A stretch of DNA of 64,000 nt. Source: Sphingobacterium micropteri (GTDB lineage Bacteria > Bacteroidota > Bacteroidia > Sphingobacteriales > Sphingobacteriaceae). The position numbers and the translations under genes are program-made. This document shows, one piece after another, positions 7,904 through 16,941 of the stretch; positions within the stretch are counted from its first letter, which is position 1; every line of letters starts with the position of its first letter. The DNA lies in the NCBI RefSeq assembly GCF_014692515.1, contig NZ_JACOIK010000003.1:62001-126000 (forward strand), written 5' to 3'. The notes beneath the pieces are model-generated. The model saw only the letters and a list, made by a program, of their open reading frames with translations, was not told where the DNA came from and made no database searches.

Positions 7904-8968
7904 ATGTCCAAATTATTCAGTCCGATAGCGATAAAAGGAGTTACGTTAAAAAATAGAATCATCGTTTCACCGATGTGTCAATATTCCGCCGTGGATGGCT
8001 TTGCCAGCGACTGGCATTTGGTGCATCTAGGTAGTTTTGCTGTAGGTGGCGCCGCGTTGATTTTGGTGGAAGCAACGGGTGTCTCACCCGAAGCTAGGAT
8101 ATCATCTTCCGATCTGGGACTGTGGAAAGACGAGCAGATAGAAAAGCTGGCGCAAATTAATACTTTTGTTAGACAGCAAGGTGCTGTTCCAGGTATTCAG
8201 TTGGCGCATGCAGGTCGAAAAGCCAGCACGATGGTGCCGTGGGAGGGGCGTGATGAAGTGAAACCGGAAGACGGTGGTTGGCAGACTGTCGCTCCCACAG
8301 CAATTCCCTACGCGGATAATTACCCTAAACCTCTTGCTTTGGATAGGGAGGGGATTCAAAAAGTGATCTACGATTTCAAAACCGCTACCGAAAGGGCGGT
8401 AAAAGCAGGATTCGATGTTATCGAAATTCATGCTTCACACGGGTATCTACTTCATCAATTTCTATCACCCCTGAGTAACCAACGTAGCGATTCGTATGGT
8501 GGTAGTTTCGAAAACAGAATTCGTTTATTACTGGAGGTGCTGGATGGAGTGCAGTCGGTGTTGCCCCGAGACAAGCCTTTGTTTGTACGTATTCCGGGTT
8601 CGGATTGGGCGGAAGGTGGATGGACGCCTGATGATGCCGCTGCACTCGCCCAAATCTTAAAAGATAAAGGGGTAGACGTGATGGACGTGACCAGTGGCGG
8701 TGTGGTAAGCCATCAAAAAATAGTGGTTGGACCGGCTTATCAAACACCTTTTGCCGCAAAAATAAAACGGGAGACCGGTGCATTGACCTCCACGGCGGGA
8801 TTGATTACCAATGCTGTACAGGCGGAATCAATTTTGGTTAATGAGGAAGCAGATTTAATTATGATCGCCCGAGAGTTTTTAAGGGATCCACATTTTCCAT
8901 TGAGAGCTGCTCACGAATTAAAAGTAAAAATAGACTGGCCGGTGCAATATGAACGGGCACAGTGGTAA
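7904..8968 (+). CDS. NADPH dehydrogenase, Old Yellow Enzyme family (YqjM/xenobiotic reductase class)
   Basis: FMN-dependent TIM-barrel ene-reductase that uses NAD(P)H to reduce activated C=C bonds, as in detoxification of electrophiles. The 354-residue length fits the YqjM (thermophilic-like) class. Visible motifs are LKNRIIVSPMCQYSA near 19-33 (with the Cys that tunes FMN in this class), QLAHAGRKAS near 101, EIHASHGYLLHQFLSPLSNQRSDSYGGS near 174-201 with the substrate-binding His pair, and DLIMIAREFLRDPHF near the end. It stands alone, preceded by a 150-nt leader with inverted repeats. The physiological substrate is not predictable. Confidence 0.95.
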   Translation: MSKLFSPIAIKGVTLKNRIIVSPMCQYSAVDGFASDWHLVHLGSFAVGGAALILVEATGVSPEARISSSDLGLWKDEQIEKLAQINTFVRQQGAVPGIQLAHAGRKASTMVPWEGRDEVKPEDGGWQTVAPTAIPYADNYPKPLALDREGIQKVIYDFKTATERAVKAGFDVIEIHASHGYLLHQFLSPLSNQRSDSYGGSFENRIRLLLEVLDGVQSVLPRDKPLFVRIPGSDWAEGGWTPDDAAALAQILKDKGVDVMDVTSGGVVSHQKIVVGPAYQTPFAAKIKRETGALTSTAGLITNAVQAESILVNEEADLIMIAREFLRDPHFPLRAAHELKVKIDWPVQYERAQW

Positions 8969-8982
8969 ATAAGTTATTACTA

Positions 8983-9014
8983 TTGTTTAGATTAATTATA
9001 AATAGCTATATTTG
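8983..9014 (+). promoter_or_regulatory. Promoter of the ECF sigma factor operon
   Basis: TTG at 8983-8985, a 21-nt spacer, and TATATTTG at 9007-9014 (exact TAnnTTTG). A TTG that would extend the sigma factor frame lies inside this -7 box at 9012, so it cannot be the start codon of this transcript. The ATG at 9039 is preferred. Confidence 0.7.
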
Positions 9015-9038
9015 CGGCAACACGCTGAAACTATCGAA

Positions 9039-9587
9039 ATGCTTGAAATAGCCGAATCACCGTCGTTGACCATCAACGAAACAACCTTTACCGAGATATA
9101 CAATGATTACTGGGAAAAGGTTTTTGCCATATGTTACAAACACACCGACGATTTAGAGGTTGCGAAAGAACTCGTGCAAGATATTTTTAAATCCTTATGG
9201 GAACGACGTCATAGTTTAGAGATCAATACTTCCTATGAACGTTATCTTTTGCGTTCTGCTAAGTTGAAAGTCTTCGAACATATTCGCAATAAACAGCTAC
9301 GAGCCCAGCATTTAAAATGTGTGGCAGAGTATACCCAAACACATTCGAACATTACGGAGGATACGGTTATGCAGCGCTCTTTATCAGAAACGTTAGAAAA
9401 GCTTGTCGAACGCTTACCACTACATTGCAAAAGAATCTTTCAAATGAAGCATCAGAAAGGAATGACAAACCGGGAAATTGCTGGTCAATTAACGATTTCG
9501 GAGCGAACAGTAGAATACCATATGGCAAATGCTCTGAAACTGCTCAAGACAAAATTGGACAGAAACTACAACGCTGACCTATCCTAA
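9039..9587 (+). CDS. ECF-type RNA polymerase sigma factor (sigma-70 family)
   Basis: A 182-residue extracytoplasmic-function sigma factor. Region 2 is visible near residues 17-60 (FTEIYNDYWEKVFAICYK, then AKELVQDIFKSLWERR). Region 4 is near 125-175 (LPLHCKRIFQMKHQKGMTNREIAGQL, then ISERTVEYHMANALKLLK). It belongs to the group that in Bacteroidota pairs with FecR-like anti-sigma proteins and TonB receptors. The next gene encodes a short FecR-like protein, followed by an iron-type uptake operon, which it probably controls. I chose the ATG at 9039 over the upstream TTG because the latter is within the promoter. Confidence 0.92.
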   Translation: MLEIAESPSLTINETTFTEIYNDYWEKVFAICYKHTDDLEVAKELVQDIFKSLWERRHSLEINTSYERYLLRSAKLKVFEHIRNKQLRAQHLKCVAEYTQTHSNITEDTVMQRSLSETLEKLVERLPLHCKRIFQMKHQKGMTNREIAGQLTISERTVEYHMANALKLLKTKLDRNYNADLS

Positions 9588-9605
9588 TTTCAATATTTAT
9601 TTTTG

Positions 9606-9613
9606 TATTTTTG
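9606..9613 (+). promoter_or_regulatory. Possible -7 element before the FecR-like gene
   Basis: TATTTTTG matches TAnnTTTG, 22 bases before the ATG at 9636. No TTG lies at the usual upstream distance, so this could be a promoter for the sigma factor's own target genes or chance. Confidence 0.3.
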
Positions 9614-9635
9614 TAGAAACTATCATTCTAAGTAT

Positions 9636-10301
9636 ATGAATGTTTCCAAAGAACTTATTGCAAAATATCACCAAGGGCTTTGTTCTGATGAAGAAAGAGC
9701 ATCGGTTGAAGCTTGGCTCAACTCGGATAGTGAAGAAGAGTTATCTACAACTTTGGAAATAGAACAAAAAAACGTAATAAAAGCGGAGATTTGGTCTTCC
9801 GTAAAGACAAATACCATTGCTCAATCGGAAAAAAAATCACTTCCGCGGATAAATAAAGTTAGATTACGTCCAATATACCAGGGAGCTGCGGCAATCTTGG
9901 CTGTTAGTTTTTTATGTGTTTGGTTGCTACGAGACGGTAGTATATTACAAGAAGAAAAAATAAGCAGGAAAGCGGGTTTATCCGACAAAATAAAGGATGA
10001 TGTAAATTTGGTCTTAGGTGAAGATAGCAAGGCCAGTTTCATTAATAGCTTGGAACGTATTAACTTTTGTGGTACCGTAAAAGTAACTGTTAATAAAACG
10101 ATGAAACTTGTATTCTCCGCGACACACGCGGATGATAAAATAGAGCATCGGAAAGAGTTGATGGTCAACGCGGGCGAAACCTATTTTGCTTTAGAACTTA
10201 GCGAAAATGAAGACAGGGAGATCATTGTAAAGAGTGAACGAGAGCTGAGTGAATTGCCCCCGATACTGCAGAATTCCTTACGGGCACAGTTTGGAATTTA
10301 A
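9636..10301 (+). CDS. Short FecR-like putative anti-sigma factor
   Basis: A 221-residue protein with an N-terminal cytoplasmic part (MNVSKELIAKYHQGLCSDEE, similar to the start of Bacteroidota FecR proteins), one membrane helix at about 83-100 (AAAILAVSFLCVWLL) and a periplasmic part of about 120 residues. That part has faint FecR features (VNLVLGEDSKASFIN, then MVNAGETYFALELS) but is much shorter than the usual 300-400 residues and lacks the LPDGSxVxLN core and the C-terminal region that contacts a receptor's STN domain. Its place right after an ECF sigma factor argues for an anti-sigma role. The upstream TTG frame start at 9603 is rejected because it overlaps a -7-like box. Confidence 0.7.
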   Translation: MNVSKELIAKYHQGLCSDEERASVEAWLNSDSEEELSTTLEIEQKNVIKAEIWSSVKTNTIAQSEKKSLPRINKVRLRPIYQGAAAILAVSFLCVWLLRDGSILQEEKISRKAGLSDKIKDDVNLVLGEDSKASFINSLERINFCGTVKVTVNKTMKLVFSATHADDKIEHRKELMVNAGETYFALELSENEDREIIVKSERELSELPPILQNSLRAQFGI

Positions 10302-10305
10302 GAAT

Positions 10306-11544
10306 ATGAAAGAAAAGGGTATGGCCAAATATAACGTGAGCATTATCGTTTTTTTTTCTATGCTGTATGGCTTGATGTCACTGACTTCGTGCCAATCTCC
10401 TCAAAATACAGGAAAGCCGGCGTATAGCATGTTTTTTATGACAACTGATGAGCGGCAATTTATTTGGCAGACCGATCAGGTTGACTCTGGTACAATCGAC
10501 CCAACTAAACAGGGCGTAATCCTTGACCGCCCGGCCAGAATCTGGTACTATATGTTGGTGCGGAATGGTTTTTATTACTTTGTGGATTCCAAAACGGAAT
10601 ACCTTATTAAAGGTAAAATAGCGGATAACCAGTTCTTGCGGTTGGACTCTGTGTATCTCGAGGGCTTTAGTTATCCCGATAATGCATGCTTTCTAGATGA
10701 TAACCAGCTGTTGATTGTGAACCATAGCGTTGGCCGTAAAAAGAAAAGTTATGCCAAAATCGATGTGCGTGATATGCAGGTACATATAGGTGAGTTGGCG
10801 ATAGACGCACCTCAAGCGGCTTTTGATAACATGTCGGTTGGTTTTGTATACAGAAGGGACGCCCAACTCTGGATGGGATATACCTATCATTACACGAATT
10901 CGAAAATGGGATATGGTTCCGCCGATACGGTATATGTAGCTAGATTCTCTTACCCAGACATGAAACTTCTTAGTGTGGATAAAGACGCACGTTCGACTTA
11001 TCCTGGAAATGTAAATACAGCACAACAGAATACCTTCGAAGATGAAGACGGGAATTTTTATTTTATGAGTGCTCCGGGAATTGTCCGAGGAGCAAATCCG
11101 AAACAACCGACTGCGATATACCGGATCAAGAAAGGAGAGAACCACTTGGATAGTGCTTATTTTTATAATATATCGGACTCCCAAATACAGAACCATGCTT
11201 ATGGTATGTGGTACTTGGGAGATAATAAAGCGCTTATCCGTAGCGAACGTAAAGACTTATTCAAAGATTATAAAGAACATTATTTGCTCCCGCATATTGA
11301 ATTTTATGAAATCGATCTTTTGGATCCGGCTCATGTACACAAGTTAGACCTGCCTTTAGATAGAGGATCTTCGAGAACCTGTGTCCTCCTAGAGGATGAC
11401 ATCGCTTATATTACGATCAATGATGGTGAAGGTAATAACGATGTTTGGTTATATCGAAGCAAAGAACAAACACTGGAGAAAGGGCTACATATAGAGGGGG
11501 AAATCGATTATATCTTCCGAATAGATCGGCTGTACGGTGAGTGA
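10306..11544 (+). CDS. DUF4374-like surface lipoprotein (first copy)
   Basis: A 412-residue lipoprotein whose signal peptide ends in the lipobox LTSC at about residue 28. The remainder has repeated beta-rich segments, including VARFSYPDMKLLSVDKDARSTYPGN, DEDGNFYFMSAPGI, and GIYRIKKGE-like AIYRIKKGENHLDS. These are shared with the second copy at 14017 (FVDGNGDMYFMTS, GIYRIKKGEDELDKSYY), so the two are paralogues with a probable seven-bladed propeller fold. Proteins of this type (XusB of Bacteroides thetaiotaomicron, as I recall) bind siderophores at the cell surface. It starts 4 bases after the FecR-like gene. An alternative start is 10321. Confidence 0.83.
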   Translation: MKEKGMAKYNVSIIVFFSMLYGLMSLTSCQSPQNTGKPAYSMFFMTTDERQFIWQTDQVDSGTIDPTKQGVILDRPARIWYYMLVRNGFYYFVDSKTEYLIKGKIADNQFLRLDSVYLEGFSYPDNACFLDDNQLLIVNHSVGRKKKSYAKIDVRDMQVHIGELAIDAPQAAFDNMSVGFVYRRDAQLWMGYTYHYTNSKMGYGSADTVYVARFSYPDMKLLSVDKDARSTYPGNVNTAQQNTFEDEDGNFYFMSAPGIVRGANPKQPTAIYRIKKGENHLDSAYFYNISDSQIQNHAYGMWYLGDNKALIRSERKDLFKDYKEHYLLPHIEFYEIDLLDPAHVHKLDLPLDRGSSRTCVLLEDDIAYITINDGEGNNDVWLYRSKEQTLEKGLHIEGEIDYIFRIDRLYGE

Positions 11545-11638
11545 CGCTTCTTATTTAAAATAAATCTAAAAAAAAGCAATAACGCATTGCGGAAAACGAA
11601 TAGTTGTGCTACTATGGTACTGTATCAAGTAAATAACC

Positions 11639-14011
11639 ATGGTCGTATTTGTATTGAATAATTGTTTACGAATTAAGTTAACTTTCCTTTTTTTTCTTAT
11701 TGCTATCAGTGGTCAGGCGCAGCAAAGCTATAGCATAGTGGCACGTGTTGTGGACAACAATAATATCCCTCTGGAGGCTGTAACGGTTAAAATTGTTGGG
11801 ACGCCGAAGTCTGCTACTACGGATTCCAATGGTTTATTTCGTCTTTCTGTCACGCATGCCGGAAGCTTCACGATAGAATTGACAAATGTAGGATTTATAG
11901 CACAGAAGCAATCTGTTTTGGCGCAGTCTGCCGATAAGGTTGATATCGAGAATATTATCCTGCAACGGGATGCCAGACAAATGGAAGTAGTGGAAGTTGA
12001 TGGTCGTTCGGAAACCCGGCAACTAAAGGAGCAGGGTTTCGCCGTGAATGCCATTGACACGCGTAAACTGGCGAATACAACGGCTGATCTCAATGAGGTG
12101 TTGAATCGCTCGACGGGTGTTAAAGTAAGGCAACAGGGCGGTATGGGATCTGATTTTGAGTTTTCCGTCAACGGACTTTCGGGTAGTGCGGTTAAATTTT
12201 TTATCGATGGTGTACCATTAGATATCATGGGAAGTGCGATGGCACTCAACAATATACCGGTAAACCTGGCTGATCGTATCGAAGTGTACAAGGGTGTGGC
12301 ACCTATCGAACTGGGATCCGATGCATTGGGAGGTGCCGTTAATATTGTAACCAATAAATCTGTTTCCAATTATTTGGATTTTAGCCATAGCTATGGTTCT
12401 TTTCAAAGCAACCAATCGGCATTGAACACCCAGTATGTACATCAACCGACGGGCATCGTAATTAAGGCTAGTGGTTTTTTCAACTATTCCAAAAATAATT
12501 ACATGATGCACGATGTAGAAACCGTGGAGGATAATGCATTTGTGTTACGGGATTTGCCGCGTTTTAACGACAGGTATCGGTCGGTAATGGGACGTTTTGA
12601 GGTAGGTTTGGTCAATAAATCGTGGGCAGATGCACTTTTCATCGGCATTGGTTATACCGATTTCGATAAACAGGTGCAAACGGGCGTAAGACAGTCTATT
12701 GTTTATGGACATGTTACCCGTGACGGTAACGCGAAGGCATTGAACCTGCGCTATAGTAAAACAGGACTATTGCAGGATAAGCTTGACCTGAGCTTATTTG
12801 CAAACTATGCGAAAGACTATAGCGTGGTGGCTGATACAGTTCTACGAAGTTATCGCTGGGACGGCTCGTATATGGAAGGGAACTCAGAAACGGGAAGTTT
12901 TGGACTCTCGACCGTTGACCGGCCCCGCATCTTTACACGGGCTAATGTCAATTATCGTCTGTTTGAAAACCACAAGCTGAGTTTGAACTATACCTTGGAT
13001 CAAATTGAAAACAATGCTTACAACGCTTATTACATGGACGAAGACGATATGCCCGGTAAGCTGGGGAAACATATCGTTGGCTTGGGCTATCAGCACGAAT
13101 TGTTTGGGCGGTGGACAAATACCTTTATGGCAAAATACTATGGATTAGCCACAGAGAAAAAGCAATACGATTATGCGGTACAAGATATGGTGAATGTATC
13201 GGATTATAATGGCTACTATGGCTATGGTATAGCTTCCGTCTATAAATTGACGTCTGGTGCTGGTATCAAAGCTTCGTACGAAAACACTTATCGACTACAA
13301 GATGTCAATGAAATGTTTGGTGATGGATTTCAGATTTTCAATAATCTGGAGCTGAAGCCTGAAGCAAGCCAGAACGTGAATCTAGGATTGTTTTACGGCC
13401 TGCAATCGGGTAAACACGATTGGTTTGTAGAGGCGCTAGGAACGTATCGGGACGTTAAAGACTTTATCTCACCGAATCAATACGCCAACAACATGATACA
13501 ATATCAAAACTTGACCAACAGTTTGGTGCGCGGTGTCGAGGGCGAAGTGCGATATGTCTATGGGAACTGGTTATCAGCGGTGGTTAATCTTACATACCAG
13601 CAAGCGATAGATAATACGAAATATCAGAAAAATAATGTTGATAACGGTATTTCCAGCACATACAAAAGTGAAATCCCTAATCGTCCCTGGCTATTTGGAA
13701 ATTTTGACCTGGGCCTTTCCAAGAATTCATTTCTACATCAGGACGATCGCCTGCAGTTTAACCTAATGACGCATTTTACACAGTGGTATTACCGTTCGTG
13801 GGCAAATATTTCTACACAAAATTCAACTGAGATTATACCGCGACAATTAATTCACAGTGCTATTGTATCGTACGCTACACAAGGGGGTAGGTATAATGTT
13901 TCCTTCGAATGTCGAAACCTGACAAACGAATTGGCATTTGACAATTTTCGTTTACAACGGCCGGGTCGTGCCTTTTATGTTAAACTTCGTTACGCATTAC
14001 TTCAAAAATAA
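11639..14011 (+). CDS. TonB-dependent receptor of the xenosiderophore-type operon (XusA-like)
   Basis: A 790-residue outer-membrane receptor with a signal peptide (about 1-28, ending SGQAQ), a carboxypeptidase-regulatory-like domain (about 30-110), a plug (ADLNEVLNRSTGVKVRQQGG, then VKFFIDGVPLDIMG and IEVYKGVAPIELGSDALGGAVNIVTNK) and a barrel of about 550 residues. The flanking DUF4374 lipoproteins and the PepSY gene suggest uptake of an iron chelate. It has no N-terminal STN signalling domain although an ECF/FecR pair heads the operon. A 94-base gap separates it from the first DUF4374 gene, and 5 bases separate it from the next. Confidence 0.93.
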   Translation: MVVFVLNNCLRIKLTFLFFLIAISGQAQQSYSIVARVVDNNNIPLEAVTVKIVGTPKSATTDSNGLFRLSVTHAGSFTIELTNVGFIAQKQSVLAQSADKVDIENIILQRDARQMEVVEVDGRSETRQLKEQGFAVNAIDTRKLANTTADLNEVLNRSTGVKVRQQGGMGSDFEFSVNGLSGSAVKFFIDGVPLDIMGSAMALNNIPVNLADRIEVYKGVAPIELGSDALGGAVNIVTNKSVSNYLDFSHSYGSFQSNQSALNTQYVHQPTGIVIKASGFFNYSKNNYMMHDVETVEDNAFVLRDLPRFNDRYRSVMGRFEVGLVNKSWADALFIGIGYTDFDKQVQTGVRQSIVYGHVTRDGNAKALNLRYSKTGLLQDKLDLSLFANYAKDYSVVADTVLRSYRWDGSYMEGNSETGSFGLSTVDRPRIFTRANVNYRLFENHKLSLNYTLDQIENNAYNAYYMDEDDMPGKLGKHIVGLGYQHELFGRWTNTFMAKYYGLATEKKQYDYAVQDMVNVSDYNGYYGYGIASVYKLTSGAGIKASYENTYRLQDVNEMFGDGFQIFNNLELKPEASQNVNLGLFYGLQSGKHDWFVEALGTYRDVKDFISPNQYANNMIQYQNLTNSLVRGVEGEVRYVYGNWLSAVVNLTYQQAIDNTKYQKNNVDNGISSTYKSEIPNRPWLFGNFDLGLSKNSFLHQDDRLQFNLMTHFTQWYYRSWANISTQNSTEIIPRQLIHSAIVSYATQGGRYNVSFECRNLTNELAFDNFRLQRPGRAFYVKLRYALLQK

Positions 14012-14016
14012 TTTAT

Positions 14017-15231
14017 ATGAATATGAAAATGTATACTAAATTTTTTGTTCTTGCTTTGGCTTTGAGCATAGGTGTCGCTTCTTGTAAAAAAGACAATAAT
14101 GATGCTATACCGATAGACGAGGACGCCGCATTCGCATTGTGGATTCAGGTAGGGAGCTGGCCAAATACAAATTATTACGTCTTGAATGTGGAAGACTTGA
14201 CACAGGGAGCTGCCAAACTCCAGGGGAACGGCATCGATGTGACGACGAAATTGAATAACTCGGTAATTACAAAAGATGGCTTTTATTATTTCTACAATTC
14301 CGCCGAAGGAAGATTTGGGAAATACACGCTGGAAAATGGAGCCGTTAAGGTTATCAAGGAAGTGCCGTTATCTCACCTGGCGTCCCTAGCGGGCCACACT
14401 TGGGTAAATAACAGTACCCTGGTCATGATTGGGAATAATGCCTCCGGAAACGGGGTGAATGCCGTAGTTGTCAACACGGATGATCTATCGCTCACGACCG
14501 GTGCTATCAGTGGCCTTCCGGAACTAGTCACTAACTATACTAAATATCTTGTTGGTGGAGATATCCAGTATAAGGACGGGAAATTGTTTTTCTCGGTGAA
14601 TATGCAGAATACATCCAACTATCAAGTGTACCCGCGCTTATATACTATGGCTGTCAGCTATCCTGCCTTATCGGTTACCAAGATATCTACAGACGATCGC
14701 TCGGTAGGTGTAGGCAATACCTCGGGATATTTTGCTACATCCTTTGTGGATGGCAATGGCGATATGTATTTCATGACGAGCTGGAATTTGGTGTGGAACG
14801 ATAATGGAACGCGTGCGCCTAAAGGCATTTACCGAATCAAGAAAGGCGAAGATGAACTGGATAAAAGTTATTATATAAATGTGTTGCAGGAAACGGGCAA
14901 AGAGGCCGCAGCAGGAACGTTTATGGATTTGGGGAATGGAAAGGCTATTTTGAAATTGCAGGAAACCGAGGGATATGAAAATGAGAAGTATGGTTATACG
15001 ATTATTGATCTCGAAACCGGAAAAGAAGTCCGTAAATTAACGGAAATCACTTCTGGGGAATCCGGAGAACGAAATATCTATGTGGAAAATGGTAAAGCCT
15101 ATATCGCCGTGTTAACCGGAGAAGGGACAGACTACATTTGGGTATACGACTCTGCGACAGATAAAGTAAGTAAAGGCCTGAGCATACAGGGCGGCTACAA
15201 TTCATTCTCCCGCATTGATAAATTGAAATAA
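14017..15231 (+). CDS. DUF4374-like surface lipoprotein (second copy, XusB-like)
   Basis: A 404-residue lipoprotein with signal peptide and lipobox VASC near residue 23. Beta-propeller-type repeats follow, with motifs DNVTQ-like YYVLNVEDLTQG, FVDGNGDMYFMTSWN and GIYRIKKGEDELDKSYYI. It lies directly between the TonB receptor (5-base gap) and the PepSY membrane protein (6-base gap), the same order as xusA-xusB-xusC. By that analogy it would capture the siderophore at the surface and hand it to the receptor. It is a paralogue of the protein at 10306. Confidence 0.86.
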   Translation: MNMKMYTKFFVLALALSIGVASCKKDNNDAIPIDEDAAFALWIQVGSWPNTNYYVLNVEDLTQGAAKLQGNGIDVTTKLNNSVITKDGFYYFYNSAEGRFGKYTLENGAVKVIKEVPLSHLASLAGHTWVNNSTLVMIGNNASGNGVNAVVVNTDDLSLTTGAISGLPELVTNYTKYLVGGDIQYKDGKLFFSVNMQNTSNYQVYPRLYTMAVSYPALSVTKISTDDRSVGVGNTSGYFATSFVDGNGDMYFMTSWNLVWNDNGTRAPKGIYRIKKGEDELDKSYYINVLQETGKEAAAGTFMDLGNGKAILKLQETEGYENEKYGYTIIDLETGKEVRKLTEITSGESGERNIYVENGKAYIAVLTGEGTDYIWVYDSATDKVSKGLSIQGGYNSFSRIDKLK

Positions 15232-15237
15232 GCGAAT

Positions 15238-16398
15238 TTGATGATCGACGAAAAAAAGAAGCCGGTCCAAGTAAAAAATAAAAAAAAGAAGAAGGCTTGG
15301 TGGCGGGTTGCAAACGACTGGTTCCATTTGTGGATTGGTATCGTATCGGGGATTCCCGTGGTGCTCATCAGTCTGACGGGCTGTCTTTTGGTGTTTCAAA
15401 AGGAAATCACGGAACTATCCCGCCCCTGGTGGAATGTAGAAAATCTGGGGGAGGAAAATCTTCTTCCCCCTTCTGAGATACGCCGACGAGTTGGACAACA
15501 ACTACCGGATATGGATATCCGCAGAATTTGGTACTATGGTGACGATGCACCGGTGAAAATTACACCCGATAATTCGGACTCCTTGATTTACGCTAACCCG
15601 TATTCGGGAAAGGTACTTGCACTTATCGATCATGAAGATTTTTTTCATGAGATAGATGAGGGACATCGTAATCTGTGGTTACCTCCGGAGATAGGCAGAC
15701 CGGTAGTATCGTGGGCAACGCTGATCTTTGGCTGTCTATTATTGACCGGTGTTGTGCTTTGGTGGCCGAAGAAATGGAATAAGCGCCAGATGAAGCAGGC
15801 ATTCACTATTAATTGGAAAGGAAAATGGAAGCGGATCAATTATGACCTCCATAATGTACTGGGATTTTATTCGCTTTTATTGGGTCTATTGATGGCGTTC
15901 ACCGGTTTAGTGATGGGGTTTATCGTGGTTCGGGAAACGGTATTTTCGATTTTAGGAGGAGAGAAGGGGGGAAATACGCCCACATATGTTATAGAAGAAT
16001 GGGCAAATGATATCCCAACTGATATGGAAGAAAAGGTAGATGCTGCTTGGTATAAAACGACCCGGGAGATAGGGAAATACAATCCATTGGAGATCAGTAT
16101 TCACTTTCCTAAAGACACCGATAAGGCTATATATGCATGTACGGATATGCATAACGGAACTTGGCGTGTACTCTTTTTTGATCGAGAAAATTTATCGTTA
16201 TTATCTACTTCGGATGTGCCTATGGACGAGGAGGATGCCGCAAACTGGTTTATGCGCGCAAACTATGGCTTACATACCGGATACATCGGAGGACTACTTA
16301 CCAAGTGGCTCTATTTTTTTGCTAGTCTCATTTGCGCTTCTTTGCCCATAACAGGCTTCTATGTCTGGTTAGGTAAAAAGAAAAAGAAGAAAAAATGA
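15238..16398 (+). CDS. PepSY-associated inner-membrane protein (XusC-like)
   Basis: A 386-residue membrane protein with four likely transmembrane helices: about 36-57 (GIPVVLISLTGCLLVF), about 155-178, about 207-232 and near 355-375. Periplasmic loops between them have the HRNLWLPPEIGRPVVSW and NYGLHTGYIGGL motifs of the PepSY_TM family. Both tails are very lysine-rich. Members of this family reduce or help release iron from imported chelates in the periplasm. Here it closes the iron-type operon. No terminator is evident in the 39 bases before the convergent DUF1456 gene. Confidence 0.9.
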   Translation: MMIDEKKKPVQVKNKKKKKAWWRVANDWFHLWIGIVSGIPVVLISLTGCLLVFQKEITELSRPWWNVENLGEENLLPPSEIRRRVGQQLPDMDIRRIWYYGDDAPVKITPDNSDSLIYANPYSGKVLALIDHEDFFHEIDEGHRNLWLPPEIGRPVVSWATLIFGCLLLTGVVLWWPKKWNKRQMKQAFTINWKGKWKRINYDLHNVLGFYSLLLGLLMAFTGLVMGFIVVRETVFSILGGEKGGNTPTYVIEEWANDIPTDMEEKVDAAWYKTTREIGKYNPLEISIHFPKDTDKAIYACTDMHNGTWRVLFFDRENLSLLSTSDVPMDEEDAANWFMRANYGLHTGYIGGLLTKWLYFFASLICASLPITGFYVWLGKKKKKKK

Positions 16399-16437
16399 AT
16401 TTGAAAGGTGTTCGACAAGACGTATTTCGAGATAAAT

Positions 16438-16677
16438 CTAAGTTTTCGAGCGCGTGTCAGGTCTACGGCCGCGCTTATAAATAATCAACCCATTAAGGAA
16501 ATTTCGCAATATCTGATCACCACAGGGTTTAAAATTCGGGTGGTCTTCTTTGCGAAATATTGCACCCAGCTCCGTTTTGGTCACCTTGAAATCTACCAGA
16601 GATAATACTTCGATAATATCGTCATCTGTAAATTTTAAAGCCACACGGAGCTTTTTCATGATATCATTGTTGCTCAT
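16438..16677 (-). CDS. DUF1456 family small protein (YehS-like half)
   Basis: A 79-residue protein starting MSNNDIMKKLRVALKFTDDD with the family motifs LVDFKVTKTELGAIFRKEDHP and CGDQILRNFLNGLI. E. coli YehS has two such units in about 156 residues; this protein has one. I chose the ATG at 16677, where the DUF1456 consensus begins, rather than the longer frame. Function is unknown. It is convergent with the PepSY gene and 45 bases downstream of the small acidic protein gene. Confidence 0.85.
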   Translation of the reverse strand: MSNNDIMKKLRVALKFTDDDIIEVLSLVDFKVTKTELGAIFRKEDHPNFKPCGDQILRNFLNGLIIYKRGRRPDTRSKT

Positions 16678-16722
16678 GGCGTAAATGTAATGAAAACTAC
16701 GCAAAAAATGTTATTCCCATTA

Positions 16723-16941
16723 TTATTCTTCGTCGGGAGGTGTATTCCCCGCTGCGTTACCCGCAAGATCGCCACCCACTTTGTCGCGCTTATCAGATCG
16801 CTCAGTTTCTTTGATATCGTTCTTATCAACCTGGTCCGTAGAATCCTCTTGAGGAAAGCCGCTATAATTCGCTTCTTCGTTTTCCGCAACGCCTCGTTCG
16901 CGGTCTGTTTGCGATCTTTCTTTGTTATCGTTCGTATTCAT
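16723..16941 (-). CDS. Small, highly charged hydrophilic protein
   Basis: A 72-residue frame rich in Asp, Glu, Lys, Asn and Gly with no hydrophobic segment (MNTNDNKERSQTDRERGVAE at the start, GNAAGNTPPDEE at the end). Such composition suggests an intrinsically disordered protein, as seen in stress or desiccation proteins, but I do not recognise a family. It is favoured over two longer overlapping frames because those have arginine-rich, random-looking composition. Confidence 0.5.
   Translation of the reverse strand: MNTNDNKERSQTDRERGVAENEEANYSGFPQEDSTDQVDKNDIKETERSDKRDKVGGDLAGNAAGNTPPDEE

Noticed and set aside
9012-9038. TTG start that would add 9 residues to the ECF sigma factor
   Set aside because: The codon lies inside the TATATTTG promoter element, so it would not be in the transcript.
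11728-12369. 213-codon minus-strand frame inside the second TonB receptor gene
   Set aside because: It is the frame complementary to the receptor's codon pattern, rich in Ser and Thr with no domain features.
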